Shown: positions 1 to 14,500, counted from the first letter of the stretch. The stretch is DNA of 64,000 nt from Hexactinellida sp. DTS-2022 (GCA_028753945.1 JAPNXP010000014.1:248001-312000), one strand, 5' to 3'. Notes: generated from the sequence alone by a model not told the origin. Made by a program: numbers and translations.

Positions 1-381
1 TACTGAGTTGGCCAAAAACATACCACATGATAAAAATACTGTATACCAACTTTAAATATGCAAAATATGCAGGGATTGTCTGGACTTTGTTGGCAGGTAA
101 AGGAAACATTTGTATTCCAAAAATATAATACAGTCTCCAGGATTAAGATTGGGTTACTCAAATGGACCTGAACCAGAGACAAGTGGATATAATTAGCCAC
201 TATAATAAGCGGGCTGGACCGGCCCAAATTATCGATTTAACGGTCCAGACCGATCCAATGTTTTGATCATACTGTCTCTGGGCCGTCCAGAAAAAATCAA
301 TGACGGTTCGGTTCTTCGTGCTTATTTAAAGTTGGTATACAGTATTTTTATCATGTGGTATGTTTTTTGGCCAACTCAGTA
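1..381. mobile_element. Inverted-repeat element (MITE-like) with ~58-bp arms
   Basis: The first ~59 bases are repeated in inverted orientation at about 323-381, with one indel. Both ends open with an ACTGAGTTGGCC arm that continues through a CATGTGGTATG-type stretch. The interior (about 60-322) has no ORF of note. The long arms and small size fit a non-autonomous DNA transposon. The left boundary coincides with the window edge, so the true left end may lie outside. Confidence 0.75.
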
Positions 382-1210
382 AAGATAATTCCCTGCATAA
401 TAGCTTATAATTCCTTGGATATTGGCTCATTTCCTTGGACACTTTTCTAGATGCTCGAACGTCTCAAAATTTCCCTCGCTCGGTGTTAATTGAGACATGC
501 ATACTAACTTAATAAGAAATATATTTATGAGCCATTCATTAGTTGCTGGTATAAATTATATTTTTAAGAAATGGATGTCTAGGGAATCCCTTGGAAACAC
601 GAATAATTACAGTTTATTTGACAAACCAAGAGTATAACTATGCAATAAATATAAAATCAAGAATTGGGTATTTTGATGTTGAAACAAGGTTGGTTTGTTT
701 GTTTCAACAGGAAATCCTTGTACGCCTGGACAAAGGGATAAATCCCTGGAAAGTTGGAAGTAAAATTTTCAGGAATTTGGAGTCACTCGAAGATTGTACG
801 GCGTCATCGCATATATAATTAATTTAGGCGCCAATATTGAGATTTAATTGTGTTTAGGCTGGAAGATACAAACATACAAAACTATCCATTAAGTGTACCA
901 AATTAGGCGCGAATAATTATAATCATGAATTTAACAAAATGTAATGTCTGTAGGATAAGAACTGGTATTGTTTGTGGCAAAACAGGGAATTTTATAAAAA
1001 CTTATGAAATACAAATTTAAACCGATTAACAATCTATTGTGTCATAGACTCATAGTAGACACATTAACCAAGAAAAATTCCCCAATTTTCCAGATATCAC
1101 CATAGCAACCATTGACGTACTTTGGTATTCTCAAGTTACACAAGTATAAGATCGATCTGTATAAGATTAATTATATTATTTGAATAAACTCAATTCATAA
1201 CTAAACCTAA
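382..1210. other. Intergenic, 5' of the NHL gene
   Basis: AT-rich sequence with a few short GGCGC words. An open frame at 591-818 has no ATG start, no recognisable domain and no codon structure that convinces me. The promoter of the downstream plus-strand gene must lie here, but I see no diagnostic element. Confidence 0.6.
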
Positions 1211-2425
1211 ATGGCCACTAATATGCCTACAAATGTAACTTTCGATAAAATGACACGATTCGACAATGTCGCCACTAAAATCCACCAAACATTCGATCCC
1301 CTAATCGATCAGCTGATCGCGAGGAGGGACGCTCTCCTCCAGAGGGTCCGTGAGCTGCGAGAGGACCACAGGAACAAAGAGGCCACTCGTATCGCTGCCA
1401 TAGAAGAACTGGAAAGGGTACAGCAACAAATGATGGAAATGAGCATAAAGGTTAACCCAAACCTAGAGTTCCATGAACAGGCCAAACAAGCCTACCAACA
1501 GGGCATTGAGAAACTGAGATTATCTGCCACATTCCTATGTCCCGTCTTAAGGTGTGAAAATACGGACACAATCCGACAGCTGATATCCGAGCTAGGAGAG
1601 ATAGTCCCGTGTGAGAAACCGGACTATTCTCTCAAGCGAGAACCGGTTTTAACAGCTCGGTGGTTTGGTGATGGGGCAATAATATTCGATGAATCCACTG
1701 AGCTAATGTACGTAGCAGATTGTTGGAGTAGTCGTGTGCAATTAGTGTCGATGAAGGGAGAGTTTGTGGCACAATTCGGTAATGATAAGCTAGAACGTCC
1801 ATGGGGAATAGCCGTCAATGATGAATCCATATTCGTAACCGATACAGGGAAACATGCATTGTTCCAGTTCCGAAAGAAAGATTTCAAATTCATCAATAGT
1901 ACCGGAAATTATGGCGACAATGAAGGAGAATTTAAATTTCCAAATGGACTTTGTATCGACACTAACGGAGATGTGTTAGTTGCAGATAACAACAATGACA
2001 GAGTGTGCGTATACTCGAAACTTCTCGAATTCAAGACCTACATCGGAATAGGACAGCTGTGTTACCCTAGAGACGTTAAGCTGTCAGCTGATCGAATCGT
2101 GGTGCTAGACTGGAGTCCCAAATGTGTCCATTTCTTCTCTCGAGAAGGACACCCCCTCAGTTCCTGTGTCCATAGAGGGACAGAGGACAGTTTGGTTGCG
2201 AAGCCTTACTTCTTCTGTTTGGACTCAGCTGGTAATATCATTATTAGCGACTATGGGAGTAATGCCATCAAGATATTCACGGAATCGGGAAAGCATATTC
2301 ACACCTTGGGTAGGGAAGGGAAGGGAAAGGGAGAGTTTATAACCCCTTGTGGAGTTTGTATTTCCAACTTGGGAATTATTTGTGTCGTGTCCCATAATCC
2401 GAAGTATTCTCTGCAATTCTTCTAA
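1211..2425 (+). CDS. Coiled-coil plus NHL-repeat beta-propeller protein (TRIM-NHL-like, no RING)
   Basis: Single-exon gene of 404 residues. Residues about 30-90 form a charged heptad-rich coiled coil, followed by a linker and, from about residue 150 to the end, an NHL-type propeller. Repeated blades carry patterns such as PWGIAVNDESIFVTD and PNGLCIDTNGDVLVADNNND, each followed by a V-x-V/F hydrophobic strand. NHL propellers bind RNA or protein partners. TRIM-NHL proteins also have RING and B-box fingers, which are absent here, so ubiquitin-ligase activity is not expected. The layout recalls a family I believe is expanded in sponges; that is recall, not a search. The start is the first ATG in frame, a few bases after a string of stops. 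The gene lies tail-to-tail with the ACK-like gene, 443 bases away. Binding target unknown. Confidence 0.85.
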   Translation: MATNMPTNVTFDKMTRFDNVATKIHQTFDPLIDQLIARRDALLQRVRELREDHRNKEATRIAAIEELERVQQQMMEMSIKVNPNLEFHEQAKQAYQQGIEKLRLSATFLCPVLRCENTDTIRQLISELGEIVPCEKPDYSLKREPVLTARWFGDGAIIFDESTELMYVADCWSSRVQLVSMKGEFVAQFGNDKLERPWGIAVNDESIFVTDTGKHALFQFRKKDFKFINSTGNYGDNEGEFKFPNGLCIDTNGDVLVADNNNDRVCVYSKLLEFKTYIGIGQLCYPRDVKLSADRIVVLDWSPKCVHFFSREGHPLSSCVHRGTEDSLVAKPYFFCLDSAGNIIISDYGSNAIKIFTESGKHIHTLGREGKGKGEFITPCGVCISNLGIICVVSHNPKYSLQFF

Positions 2426-2868
2426 TGTTTGTATTTATTATTTGGTTATTTATTCATTCTATTAACTCGATATGATTCAAATGACCCTTTTTATTGAACA
2501 CCTATTAGTATTTACAGAATATAAATACGATATTTAGAACTATTTAGAAACTGAGAAATTTTTGCTAGAATTTGAATGTGTTGGTTGTAAAAATCTAAAA
2601 TTGCAGCTGTGCCAACAAAATATTTATTTGGAATTATTAATTGAGCGGGGTCTCATAATTTGTTTATCCTCTACAATTATTGAATTTATTGTTATTTGTT
2701 TACAGAGGTTTAGTTTGTATTTAAATGTGTGATATTATTTGGAATTATTTGGAATTGTTAAACTGGAACTATCGAATTACCCAAAAACGAAAGTTAGAAA
2801 TCAAAAATCTTCAAAAATTTACAAAAAAACAACAACAAATATACAAAATCCTTAAAAACAATTAAAAA
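2426..2868. other. Convergent intergenic spacer
   Basis: Shared 3' spacer between the NHL gene and the minus-strand kinase gene. It is AT-rich with no ORF. At about 2589-2615 it holds a fragment of the short palindromic family whose core reads CTAAAATTGCAGCTGTGCC (called P5 here). Confidence 0.6.
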
Positions 2869-5472
2869 TCAACTTAACCATTCATATTCATCATAACTGC
2901 GTGGCGATAAAGAAAGATTTTCCAAAAGTTCCTTTTTAGCAGGATCCTTATTATAATCACATTTTTTGAATATCTCGTAACAACGAACTGAAGTTAACAT
3001 TGGAATTTCACCCTGCATTTCCTCGCGAAATAATTTAAATTTCAAATCTTTTCTAGCCTCCTTTACACTACCATTGAACATATCTAAAATCACTAAAATT
3101 TCACTTTCAGGTATCTCAGGAAATTCGTCCGATAAAATAGAAATATTTAAAGGTTTGCTGTTTGATTTATTCCGTTTCATAGAGCTTGATTTAAAGTGGT
3201 TAATATTTGATGGCTTTGGTGGCACAAGTGGTTTTATAGTGGCAGGAATTGGGGCGCAATCTTCCAATAAAACAGGGGCCGTATTGCCTCGACATAAACT
3301 GGCCCTATTCCTACGTTTTAATTGGTCAGGAGTCAAAGCGGAATCGTTTAAAATAGGCTCATCGAAAAAAGAATTTGAGTTCGAATAACGACGAAATGAT
3401 ATTTTCTTCAAAGGCATAGTTGTAGTATCACTTGGTGTTGTTGTTGTTGTTGTTGTTGTTGTATCATCACATGGGGTATCTGAAGTTTTCTTTGGTTCTC
3501 CTTCGTATATCATGTAGGGATCAAATTCCTTTTCTAAAATTAGAATTGACATGTATAATTATTAAGGCCTGACAGTAACATTAGTTGTAAAATTAACATT
3601 AGTAGTAAAATTAGAATTGACATGTATAATTATTAAGGCCTGACAGTAACATTAGTAGTCCATAAAGTATCCATGATACTTTCATATGTTGGCTTTAATA
3701 CATAAAAATCAATATACAGTCGACTCGGCTTAATAGAGCCACCGGTTAATAGATTTCTCCGCTTAATCGAGTCAAAATTTCACATGATATATAGGACGGA
3801 ATTACAGTTTGGCTTAAAATTTGTCGGTTAATAGATTTTGAGTCAAAGTAACCTGGTCCGAGAAATCAATATATTATAAACTGGAACTAACAATAGGAAC
3901 TAACCTTCTTCCTGCTCTCTATATTGTAATCTGTCCATTTCTCTCGGATCTCTAGCAACACCTCTATTCACATTCCTTTCTCTGCCACCTGTGCCACCTA
4001 TGCCACCTGGCATCATAGTGGTGTAGGCATAGGAATCCCCGATTTTTAAACGATCCACTAGAGCCACAGATGGATATACAGGCGTTGAGCTATAGTTAGA
4101 TATAACTGTTTAATAACCGTTTGATTGTCACTTAACTATGGTCAAAAAGTGTTTGGAAGTCGTTTTACTATGGTCAAAAAGTGTTTGAAAGTCGTTTTAC
4201 TAAGTAAGGTCTCCATTTGAAATACAATGGATACTGTATATAAAGTACTATGGCTTGTTTACTGTTATTTATATGAACTGAACTAACACAATTAGTTCAA
4301 ATATGAACCTAAGTAGAACTCCACTCCTTATCAATATAAATGTGTACATGATAGGTGTTAAAATATGAATAAAGCAACAATTTAAGTCCCACATATACCT
4401 TACCAGTGGTCGATTTAGGTGCCGGGTTGGCACTTAACTTAACAGTGTACCATCATCTAATTATACCGAACACATGTATTATGAGTAACACTTTTAGGGT
4501 GCCATACAAATGTTACCTCCATAAAAGTGTTTTGGAACATAAAATCCTAGACAAATCAACTAACTTTTCACTAAAACTCAGAAATTTTGGAGTGTCATAA
4601 GTCTCATCAACAGGAGAATCAAGATCATCGTTTGAAGAATAAACATAATTTGAATCTGAACTTAACTCAAAGTTCGTATTAGACCCAGATTGTTTAAGTT
4701 TCTCTATGTCTTCATATACATACGAATTTACTTTTTCCCTTTCAGGCTCGAATATTTCTATGTTGAGATAGTTGACTGTTGTAGGTGGTTTCATTTCTAC
4801 AACACGTGACTTTCTTTTTTTCATATTATTCCGTTTGTAAAATTCAATCTCTAAAAACCAAGGAAAAGTTTGAAATATTATGCAGTGTATTATACAGCCA
4901 TTTGTAATACGCTCCTAATCCTGGTATGATCCAATTTTCGTACGCCTAAATCACAAATTAATGTTACAGAATAGGAGAGGATTCCAAATTTCGCGCTCCT
5001 AAATTCAAATTTTCCAAAAATCATACTCCAAAAGGAGCGTCTCGCGCTCCTGGATAATTCCTTAGAAATATGTATGGTGCAAAAAGTTGCATTTATAATA
5101 GCAAGGGATCGTCGGAAATTTTCCCACTTTTCCGACATTCGTATTAACATGTGTCATCATCTATTTAAGGATTTGAATGGTACTGAGTAAGCGTTAACCG
5201 GAACTAAGTATTAACCGCGTTATACTAACGAGTTTATGGTGTCAGATTGGGAGATAAACAACAACAACAACAACTTGTAAATAATAACATAGAAATTACT
5301 TTTTGTGTCTGTTTCCATATCACTTGAGAGGATGTAACCGGTCTTAAAGTTTTCTTGGTTTTGTCCCGTCCAATGTTCCTTCAGTTGTCTGTAAACAACA
5401 ACAATAATAACAACAACAACAACAACAACAACATCATCACCAAAAACAACAACAACAAGACCAAGACCAAAC

Positions 5473-5503
<31 letters not shown>

Positions 5504-8500
5504 CCAGAACAAGAACAACAACAACAACAACTTACTTATCGATTATAGAAATAAGATGGTTCTTTTTATACGGGACACATTGGTCTTCATCTAAGTTAGA
5601 AGGCGAATCCGTTTTTGCCATTACAACTTGAGGTTTTGCCTAAACACAGTTATACTGTAGACAACCGTTAATTCGAATTCGAATTTATTTTCCCTTGAGT
5701 GTCAATTACAGTCGAAACCGGGTTTTCTAACCAATTCTTTGTATGGTAATAAAGTAACAAAAATCCGATAGTTATAAAAAACAGATTGAAAATAAACAAA
5801 ATTGGAATTTCTCACACATTTAGAATAAATAGTTATTTAGAAAAACCGGTTTCGACTGTAGGTGTTTTAAGTATATGTCATAGTGTATCAGAAAACATTG
5901 TGTGTTAGCGAATACACATGTTATTGTGTGTATTTGAGATTTTGAGTATGTGAATTAACCTTTTTAAGTTGAGCTAGGATCTGTCCAAAACAAGGCCTAT
6001 CATTGGGACCATTCATCCAGCAGACATTCATTAATTCGAATATTTCATCGCTAGACAGTGAGGGGGGTTGAAGTCTCTTTTCCAAAATAAGTTGTCGCGT
6101 CACCTAATTAGCATATAACTCTCGTTATAACGAAGTGCTTGGGAACTGTATATATATCCCTTCGTTATATCCGGATATTCGTTATAAGCGGATGTTTTAA
6201 TTTAGGCGCTTTTTGGAGTAAATTAATTTTGGGATTTTCAGACCAATCAGAGCAAATATTTTGGCGCTCAAAATTATAAAAGCAAACCAAATAAATTTCG
6301 CTATAACTGTATACATTATAAGGAATTAATAAGCTCAATATGACTAATTGAAGCACCAGAATTGTTGCAAAATATAATTGTAATCATTTAGAATCTCCTC
6401 CAATCAAATTACTGCTGTATTTAAATTGATAACCATAAGGCTAATATCCTGGTTATTACAAACTTACTTGTAACATTGTTAAATCTGCCCATGGTTTGAC
6501 ACAATAAGAATATATTTCCCACATAGTTACACCAAAACTCCAAACATCGCTTGCATTGGAATATTCCCCTTTCTCAAGCACTTCTATAGAAGTCCTAAAT
6601 ATATATAAAAAATCTAAAATTACACCTGTGCCAATAGTCTTAAAACAAATTATTATACCAACAGTCAGGTCTGCTTATTGTAAACAAGCCCTATGGTCAC
6701 AATTTAACAACTTACATAGGGTTTGTATTAAGTTGAGTTCGCTTATTATAAAGTATCTATTGTGGACATAATTTTTGGTCCCTTGAATGTTCATAATAAA
6801 ATAACCTGACTGAAATTTATTTGTGGTATTAGTAGGACAAATTATCATGTCAAGATATTAAGACAAAAAACATTTTTGAAAACTAAAATATTTATGTACT
6901 GCTAATTAGACAACAATAAAACTCAATTAGAAATTTTCATAATAAATACAGTCGGTTTTACAGCAATTCCTAAATCGGAATTAAACTAAATTATGCATTG
7001 AAAAAACTCGATAGTTCCTTAACACATTATAAGAAATAGATTTTCTAAATTAGTTCCATAAAATGGTAATTTCATGCAAACATCTCTTAAAAAGAGAGAA
7101 TTAATTGGTTGTTAGTAACCAATAGGATTTGAGGCTAAGTCTGAAAACAATTTTGCAATTAAATCTTTCTCAGAAATGAAACCTAAATCCGAAAATGTGA
7201 CCAAAAATAGATCAACAGGTGATCGAAATAATTTCAAACAGGAACGTTATAATCAAATTAATAACTGTTTTCGCATTCTTTTTTGGAGTCAAATATTCGT
7301 AATTTGAATTTTGTAGAAATTAATTACTTATGCTTTTCCGGCTTAAAACATATAATTGATTGGCTGTTGTAAAAGTGCGCAATTAGTATACGCACTAAAT
7401 TGATTGGTCATTAGATTATATAAATACTTTTCTTGTATAAATATTCATAAAATTATATACAATCACATATGTAATCTATTTTTAAAGCAACCACATTACA
7501 ATTTTTATGAATATTGAACAACATTAACATATGTTTTCAGCATACATATTTAACAAAACCAATGACAACAATTAATTAATTACGATTCAATAGAATTTAT
7601 GTTGGTTGCTATTCAGTTTCATTATGGGGGCAAATTTGGAATTTTGTTATTAGTAGGCGCGTTTAAACGTTAGTTCCAGAAATCCACAAAATATTCGAAT
7701 ATTAAATATCTACCACACAAATTAGAATCTACTTATTGTCCACGTTTAATTAAACCGCATTTTTGCTAATCTACTTATTTGTGTTATGCTAACATCATAT
7801 CACGTTGGTTAAATAATTTCTGAACTCAAGTAGAAGTATAGTGGTATGGCGGGAAAAAGAAAATACAATATACTCCGATTAATAGATTTCTCCGCTTAAT
7901 CGGGTTAAACTAGCGTCGGATCAAAGTGACCCTAGTAGATTGTGTTCTATTTTATAGCGCGTGAATGTAAAATTAATATTTCCGATATATGTCCTATAAT
8001 TTTTTGATTTTTTGGCGCACTAAAGGCTAAATTCAGGCGGAAAAAAATTAAGTGGAAAAATTACATTGAATAATTCAAGCGCCATATTAATACTGGATGA
8101 AATATTGGTCTATGTTTTGTGAACAATTACGGCACAAAATGTGAAATTTTAAAGATTTATAAAAGCGAACTGGAATTAACACAGTTACAATTGTAACTAT
8201 GAAATAGGAATAAGAGGGCTTTTGAAATAAACCCTAATCAGGCGAAGTTGGAAAAAGTGGTTTTTTGGAATTTTACCGACGAATTTGAAAAAGTGGTTTT
8301 GGTATTTTACCAAGCAAAGGGAACTTTGTGAGGTGTCAGTGTCTGCATAACTTCGTCTTCATCGGGCAAGAATCGTGTCATCCCAAAATCGCTAATTTTA
8401 ACCTAAAAATAGAACAAAGGTGAGAAAATACTAATCTTTAGGAAAATGCTAATTATTTGCATATTTTTGTCGTTTCTATGGAATATATTTTTGAACAATC

Positions 8501-11500
8501 AGTTGGCCAATCAATTATACAGTCAAATACAAAAATCGCTAATTAACCTAAAAATAGAATAAAGGTGAGAAAACACTAATCTTTAGTAGAAAAAAACTGC
8601 TAATAATTTTTTCTCTTTTTAAATAGTCATTTCTTGACCAATCAGCTTTGTGGCCATTTTATTATTAAATTAAATTTCTATTTTTAATACCCAAGCACTT
8701 TGTACGTGTGCTATCTATCATAGATAATAAGAAAAACTTTATATAATTTATTTTTAAAACTACTAAGTGATTGTTCAATTCTAGTCACCTTTTAAAAATG
8801 AATAATCTTTCACAGAAATTGTTTGCAAAACCAATCAATATTGAAAAACAAAATTTTCAAAAAATAGTAAGCATACCAAAGGTTGATTACATGACAACCA
8901 AACTCCATAAAAAATGAAATACGTACATACAAGGATAGTCAGCAAATACTTCATACATTTCCCAATTAAATCCCCGCCTAAATCCTTAGTTCCAGATTAA
9001 GTTTCATATTAAACCGAGGCATAAGCTGTGAGCATATAAATAGCTGAGAATTGAAGAGTAAAGGAATTACCTAATAACTAGTTAAATTAAAATGATAGAA
9101 ATTCTCCCACCACAAATAAATTTTAATCAAAGAGAACTCCAGAAAAGGAAAAGATTTCAATCTTCACTTGAGTTGTTAACCGAGTTAGACAAATGTGTCA
9201 CAGGCAAGAAATATGCAAGTTTGGCCCCACCTTGTGAAGAATTTCCGATGTTAAACCATTTACAACAGGGGGGTGTACATAGAAAACAAGCGTTCGTTCC
9301 GATTGGGAATATTCGCCATCTACCTTTAAGTCAAAGTAATTCGCCGATTTTTTTCGATACAAAATGGAGTGATGGGTCAAACAGTCCTAGAAGGTTTGGA
9401 AAAAGTGCGAAACTCGAATTTATAAATGGCGTGTCAAAAAAGAATTGTAATCATCAAAGAGTCAAATCCGAAAACTTTGATCAACTAATGAAAGAAGATT
9501 TAGATGAACTACAAAATAAATTCTTTTCGCAAGCACAAAATACCGACAAACATCGGCACTCAATAAGCGCTATTTTTGACACTTTCAACCAAAAAAAATG
9601 GATTCACAAACGAATAACTTTGGATGAACAAACGAATTTTTCGCCAGAAAAATCTGAAGCAAGTTCAATGAATTCCAGCAGTGTAGATCTAGAATCTTCC
9701 ATAGAGATCAAAGAGGAAGATAGGAATGCGTGGGTTAAAAGCGCGCGGAATTGTGACGTTGATGATATTTTAAGACTTTTGACACGTGACTCACATTTGG
9801 TAAATTGTTCGGATCATATTTTTGGATTTACAGCTTTGCATTGGGGGGCAAAAAAAGGGCGGGAAGATTTAATAGCGATGTTAATAACTTCTGGCGCTTT
9901 AATTGATGTTCGTTCGCTTTCGGGTTCGACACCTCTACACATAGCAACTCAATCTGGCAAATGGAATGTAGTTGAAATGCTGATTGTTGAATTAAACGCT
10001 GATATTAAAATTCGTGACAATAATTCGCGACGAGCCATAGATTATCTCAAAAATGGACCCCCGGAAATTCGGTCACTCCTAACCACAGGGAAATATCCAA
10101 ACAATCAAAATGAAGAAACACATACAGAAGAACAAATCGAGACAGTGACAAAAGAAAAAAGTTTTAAACAACATCTCAAAAAATATTCAAAAACAATCAG
10201 AAAAATCAATAAACCGGGATCCAGTGAAGTATAAAGAATTCAATCAAATTATCGACAAATGTTGTATGTACATATAGTATTTATCTATAAATATAATGAA
10301 ATTGATTAGTCGAACGTGTATAACTAGATTTAATTATAAAACGCCCGTGGGAATTATCTTGTGCAATTTAAGGTATGAAAAAAGGTGATTTTTTGACATT
10401 TAAGAATGACCTTTTATGTATTGAGGTAAAGTTTTTATCACAAAAAATCGTCGATTTTAGAATAGAAATATTTAATTTAGAACTAGAGTTAAGCGCGCCT
10501 AAAATTTTAAGCGCCAAAATATGTATGGTGTGTTGAAATGGTTTGCGCGCCCAAAAATCATCAAGATTTAAGCGCCAGGAGAAAAAATCCTGGTAAGTGA
10601 AATTATTAAGTTGTGTACCAATTAGTGAAAATTAATGGTTCATTAATAATGGAAATTAAATAGTTTTATTTATAACCAACTTTGAATTATAAACCCAATT
10701 AATTACAATTTGCTTTATGGGTGCCACAAATTAGCTTAATTATGTCATAATTATTCCTAAAATAGCTAAAATTAGGATATAACAGGTTTATTTGCAAATA
10801 AGCAAGTTTCAATTTGTCTACATTTACAGTAGATATCTCGTGGAAACCTTGAGACATTACTTGTTTGTATAATCATGTTACAGTTGCAGTTAACAGAGAT
10901 ATCGGTATTGGAAGTGAAAGCGTGGTTGTTATTTAATTAAAAATATAAAAAATAGATTGACCTGGTTAGTAGAAAGGAAATTATGTCATATTTATTACTG
11001 ATCAATCATATTAGGTTATACAGTGAATTGTTATAACGAAGCGACCCAAAAGGGGTCCTCGAAATAATTTAGGGGGTCAGCCGCGGTACCTACTCGATAA
11101 TAGTATCATATTATTTGTACATGTTTTGGGTCGCTTAGTATATGTTTTGGGTCGCAAGATATTTTTTAATACAACCAGGGGTCCGTTAATTTGACAAGGT
11201 TGAGAACCACTGGTCTAAAGCAATGGGGGAAATTTGGGACCGAGAAAAAGTGTTCATTTCTTGGAGTTCTTCATTTCTTGGAGGTTTACTGTACCATTAC
11301 TGGAATATTTTTTATTGTATTTTAATAAAAGGTTAACTGAGCAAATAAGATGAGTAATTTGAATAATTTCTATTTATTCTCATAGTCACTAGGAAAGATA
11401 AAGAATGTTAAATTCAAAACTATTGTTAGGGAATTATATAACTCCACCCACGCGTGTAAGATCTATATGCAACTAAACATTCCCTAAAATTGCTGGGTGG

Positions 11501-14500
11501 ATAAATTCAGTCATGGTTACTGAAACTCAAAAAATTTATGTGATAACATAAATTTTTAGTGATTTAATATAGTAATTGGAAATTAGGGGCTTTAAAATAG
11601 GTGCAAATTTAGGCGGCAATTTAATTTTTGGCGCGTAATTAGTGTCTACTAGTTAAAATAGGCTATATGGCTATATTTAATTACGTAATAGTTAAGCGAA
11701 CTTTATTCCCAAAATAAGTTAAATTTATCGCTTACTAAGTCATCATAACTAATTTATTAAAACAGTACTTTCAAATAGTCAAATATAATTCTAAGTTATT
11801 TTGATTAAAACCATTGCGCGCCCAAAATAAATTCACGCTTAATTTTCAATTATTTTATTTAGTAGATAGTAAACACAAGACGAATGTTCGTCGTCAAGCA
11901 AAGTAAAACAAATATGGCGAATATCCGATAAATTAATTAGAGACATTTGCAATAAAGTAGCAAACAAATGCAAGTAAATACGAAATGACTAAGTGGAAAA
12001 TAAGAGGCTTTTAATTAGTAATTTGGAGTTAACAGCTGTAATGTGGATCTAAAGATTAGCGATGAGTTTACACCACTAAGCTGAATTGATAGTTACATAC
12101 AGTAGAACTCGGTTTAGAACGTACTTGTATAAACAAAGTTTGTCAATTTGTATGTACATATCTCTATGTACTTAGTACGTACACTTGATAATACGTATAA
12201 ACCGAGTTATACTGTATTTAATATTTGCATACTATATTCATATATTCGACCAGAAATGTAATCAAATAACAAAGTTCATGTTTTATCTGGGAAGGCAGCA
12301 AAAATTGCAGGATTTAGTCAAAGTTGTTTACTTCCCTTTTAAAGCATTTTAAATACTTACTGTTACCTGTTAACACAGGAATTTGGGATAAGGGGAATAT
12401 AATTCGACCCGAAAATTAAGAACTTAATTATCAGCCAAGTTTAGCCACCACACTTTTAATTTCAGACACTAGCAAGATTATTTCTTAACATCAAAATATT
12501 ATCTTTGCGAAGCCGGGTTTTATATTGAAAGGTGTTGTCGTTATATATGAGTAAGCCTTTCGGATAATAGAACAAAGCTTAAAGGAACCCTTGGTGTACG
12601 ACAAACGAGTCTACTGAATATTTAAGATACTCCAAACATTTTAATATGGTATTTAATTTAATTATTCGAATTCTTATACACCCATGACACTATTTCTTGG
12701 ATTCTACTTTGAAAAGAATAAAGTCATTCTCATATAAGTTGCATTCTAATCCAAACAACGACATAGTACAATAGAAATCTTATTACCGCTTATATAATTA
12801 TTTTGAAAAAATGTCCAATAGCATCGTTTCTTCTGCAAAAATAAATAAAATAAAAATTTATACTGAGAGGAAATAGTCTCAGAATAATATGTTCAAAAAT
12901 TCAAAAAGATTCGACAATTTTTGAAAAATTGCTATGCCCATATAAGGAAGTCAACGTCATATTTTATTAAAAAACACCATCTTTATTGAAAATTAAGAAG
13001 AAAAAAAATCATGGAAGTCAATCTCTATCTCATCTAGAGTATTCCTAGTAGTAAATTATGCAATTCTGAGATTCACCGTATTCGCCCGAATATCAATCAA
13101 TACAAGATACCGCTTAAATCTATCAATCGTTTAGAAGAGGAAATAAAGATTCTTCACACTTCAATTAACAGCTTTAAAAAAGTGGCATAAACATGTCAGT
13201 AAACTTGCGTACATTTATGGGTTTCTTAATAAACCAATTATATTGGTTCCATTACGAAGTGAAACCATTTTACTGCCGATAAGTGACACGAATTGAACGT
13301 GTGAGATTTCCGAAATCTGATAGGAAGTCAGCTGTTGATTTCATCAGCACGGTTTTGCTTAGCATGGCAATGACCAATGGAATCATTGGGTTTCAAATGT
13401 AATAACAATTTGGTTGTTAGTAAACAACATAAACTATTGTTAAATTTGTTTTCTGATAAATATGACATTTCTTAAACTTTATTTGTGGCGAGTAAATTTG
13501 GTAGTTTGGCGCGCAATTTTAGAACTCTTTAACAGATAAAATTCAAAACAAAATTTTTGGCGCACCAAATATAGGCGCTAATTATTTTTGCCGAGCATAT
13601 TTCTAATAATAATAACTTGTACTTTCGAAATAATAAATTTAATGCAATGTTTCCAATTGTTGAATTATTTAGCTGGTGTTTAGCTAAGGTTATAATTAAA
13701 TATAATTCAATCAATAAATTCCGCTTAAGTCGACTAATTACATTAATTAAGAGTTAATTTCGTTGGCAAAATATCCAACTTGTTTACGGCAATAAAAACC
13801 AAATGTTGAATGTAATCCCAAAGTCTGCAACCATCATCAAATTGATTTTTTTGTTTTTTGGATCATTAATTAATAAATTAATTAAATATTCGCTTTCATT
13901 GTGCATTCGTAGAAATTTGAGGTAAATTTTTGGCACAAAATGTCCTTAATTAAATGATATTTTTTAATTCATATTGAGCGAGTTTGTAAATCCACATTCC
14001 ACTATCAATTATGGTTGTTATCGAAACGACGAGATTTTTATTGCATATTCAACAAGTTTAGAATAGCTTTAATGTGTAACATACATTCCTACTGCCAAAG
14101 TAGTATCTAAGTACTTAAATTAGTCTTTTTGGAGCAAATTATTTGCTTGGGGTAAGTTTGTGGCTTTCTCTCAACAAATTGAAATAATGTAGGAATTTAA
14201 TTATCTTTAAAAGGTTTTTCTTATTTTAACATACAGTAGAACTTCGTTAGTATGAACACCAAGTAAAAATGTGTTCGTCTTATCGGAAAATCGCATTAAC
14301 CAATATCATTTGTATCAGAAAAGGCTTTGAAGGGGACTGAAATACTGTTCGTATTAGCCGTGTTAATACTTAATACTAACGAGGTTCTACTGTATTTACA
14401 TTTTACAGATTATTACAATCAAATAGACAACTCGTGAACTCCATTGAAATAGAACAAATGGAGATTTATCATAATTAACAATATTAACAATGAATGCGAA

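Noticed and set aside
591..818. 75-codon open frame upstream of the NHL gene
   Set aside because: No ATG start, no recognisable domain, AT-driven composition.
2869..3552. Separate UBA-like gene on the minus strand
   Set aside because: It has an acceptor at its 5' end and joins in phase to upstream exons; the UBA tail matches the C-terminus of ACK, so it is the last ACK exon.
5220..5594. Asparagine/histidine-rich and valine-rich frames on both strands
   Set aside because: Produced by the AAC/GTT microsatellite; real ACK exons pass through the region in another frame.
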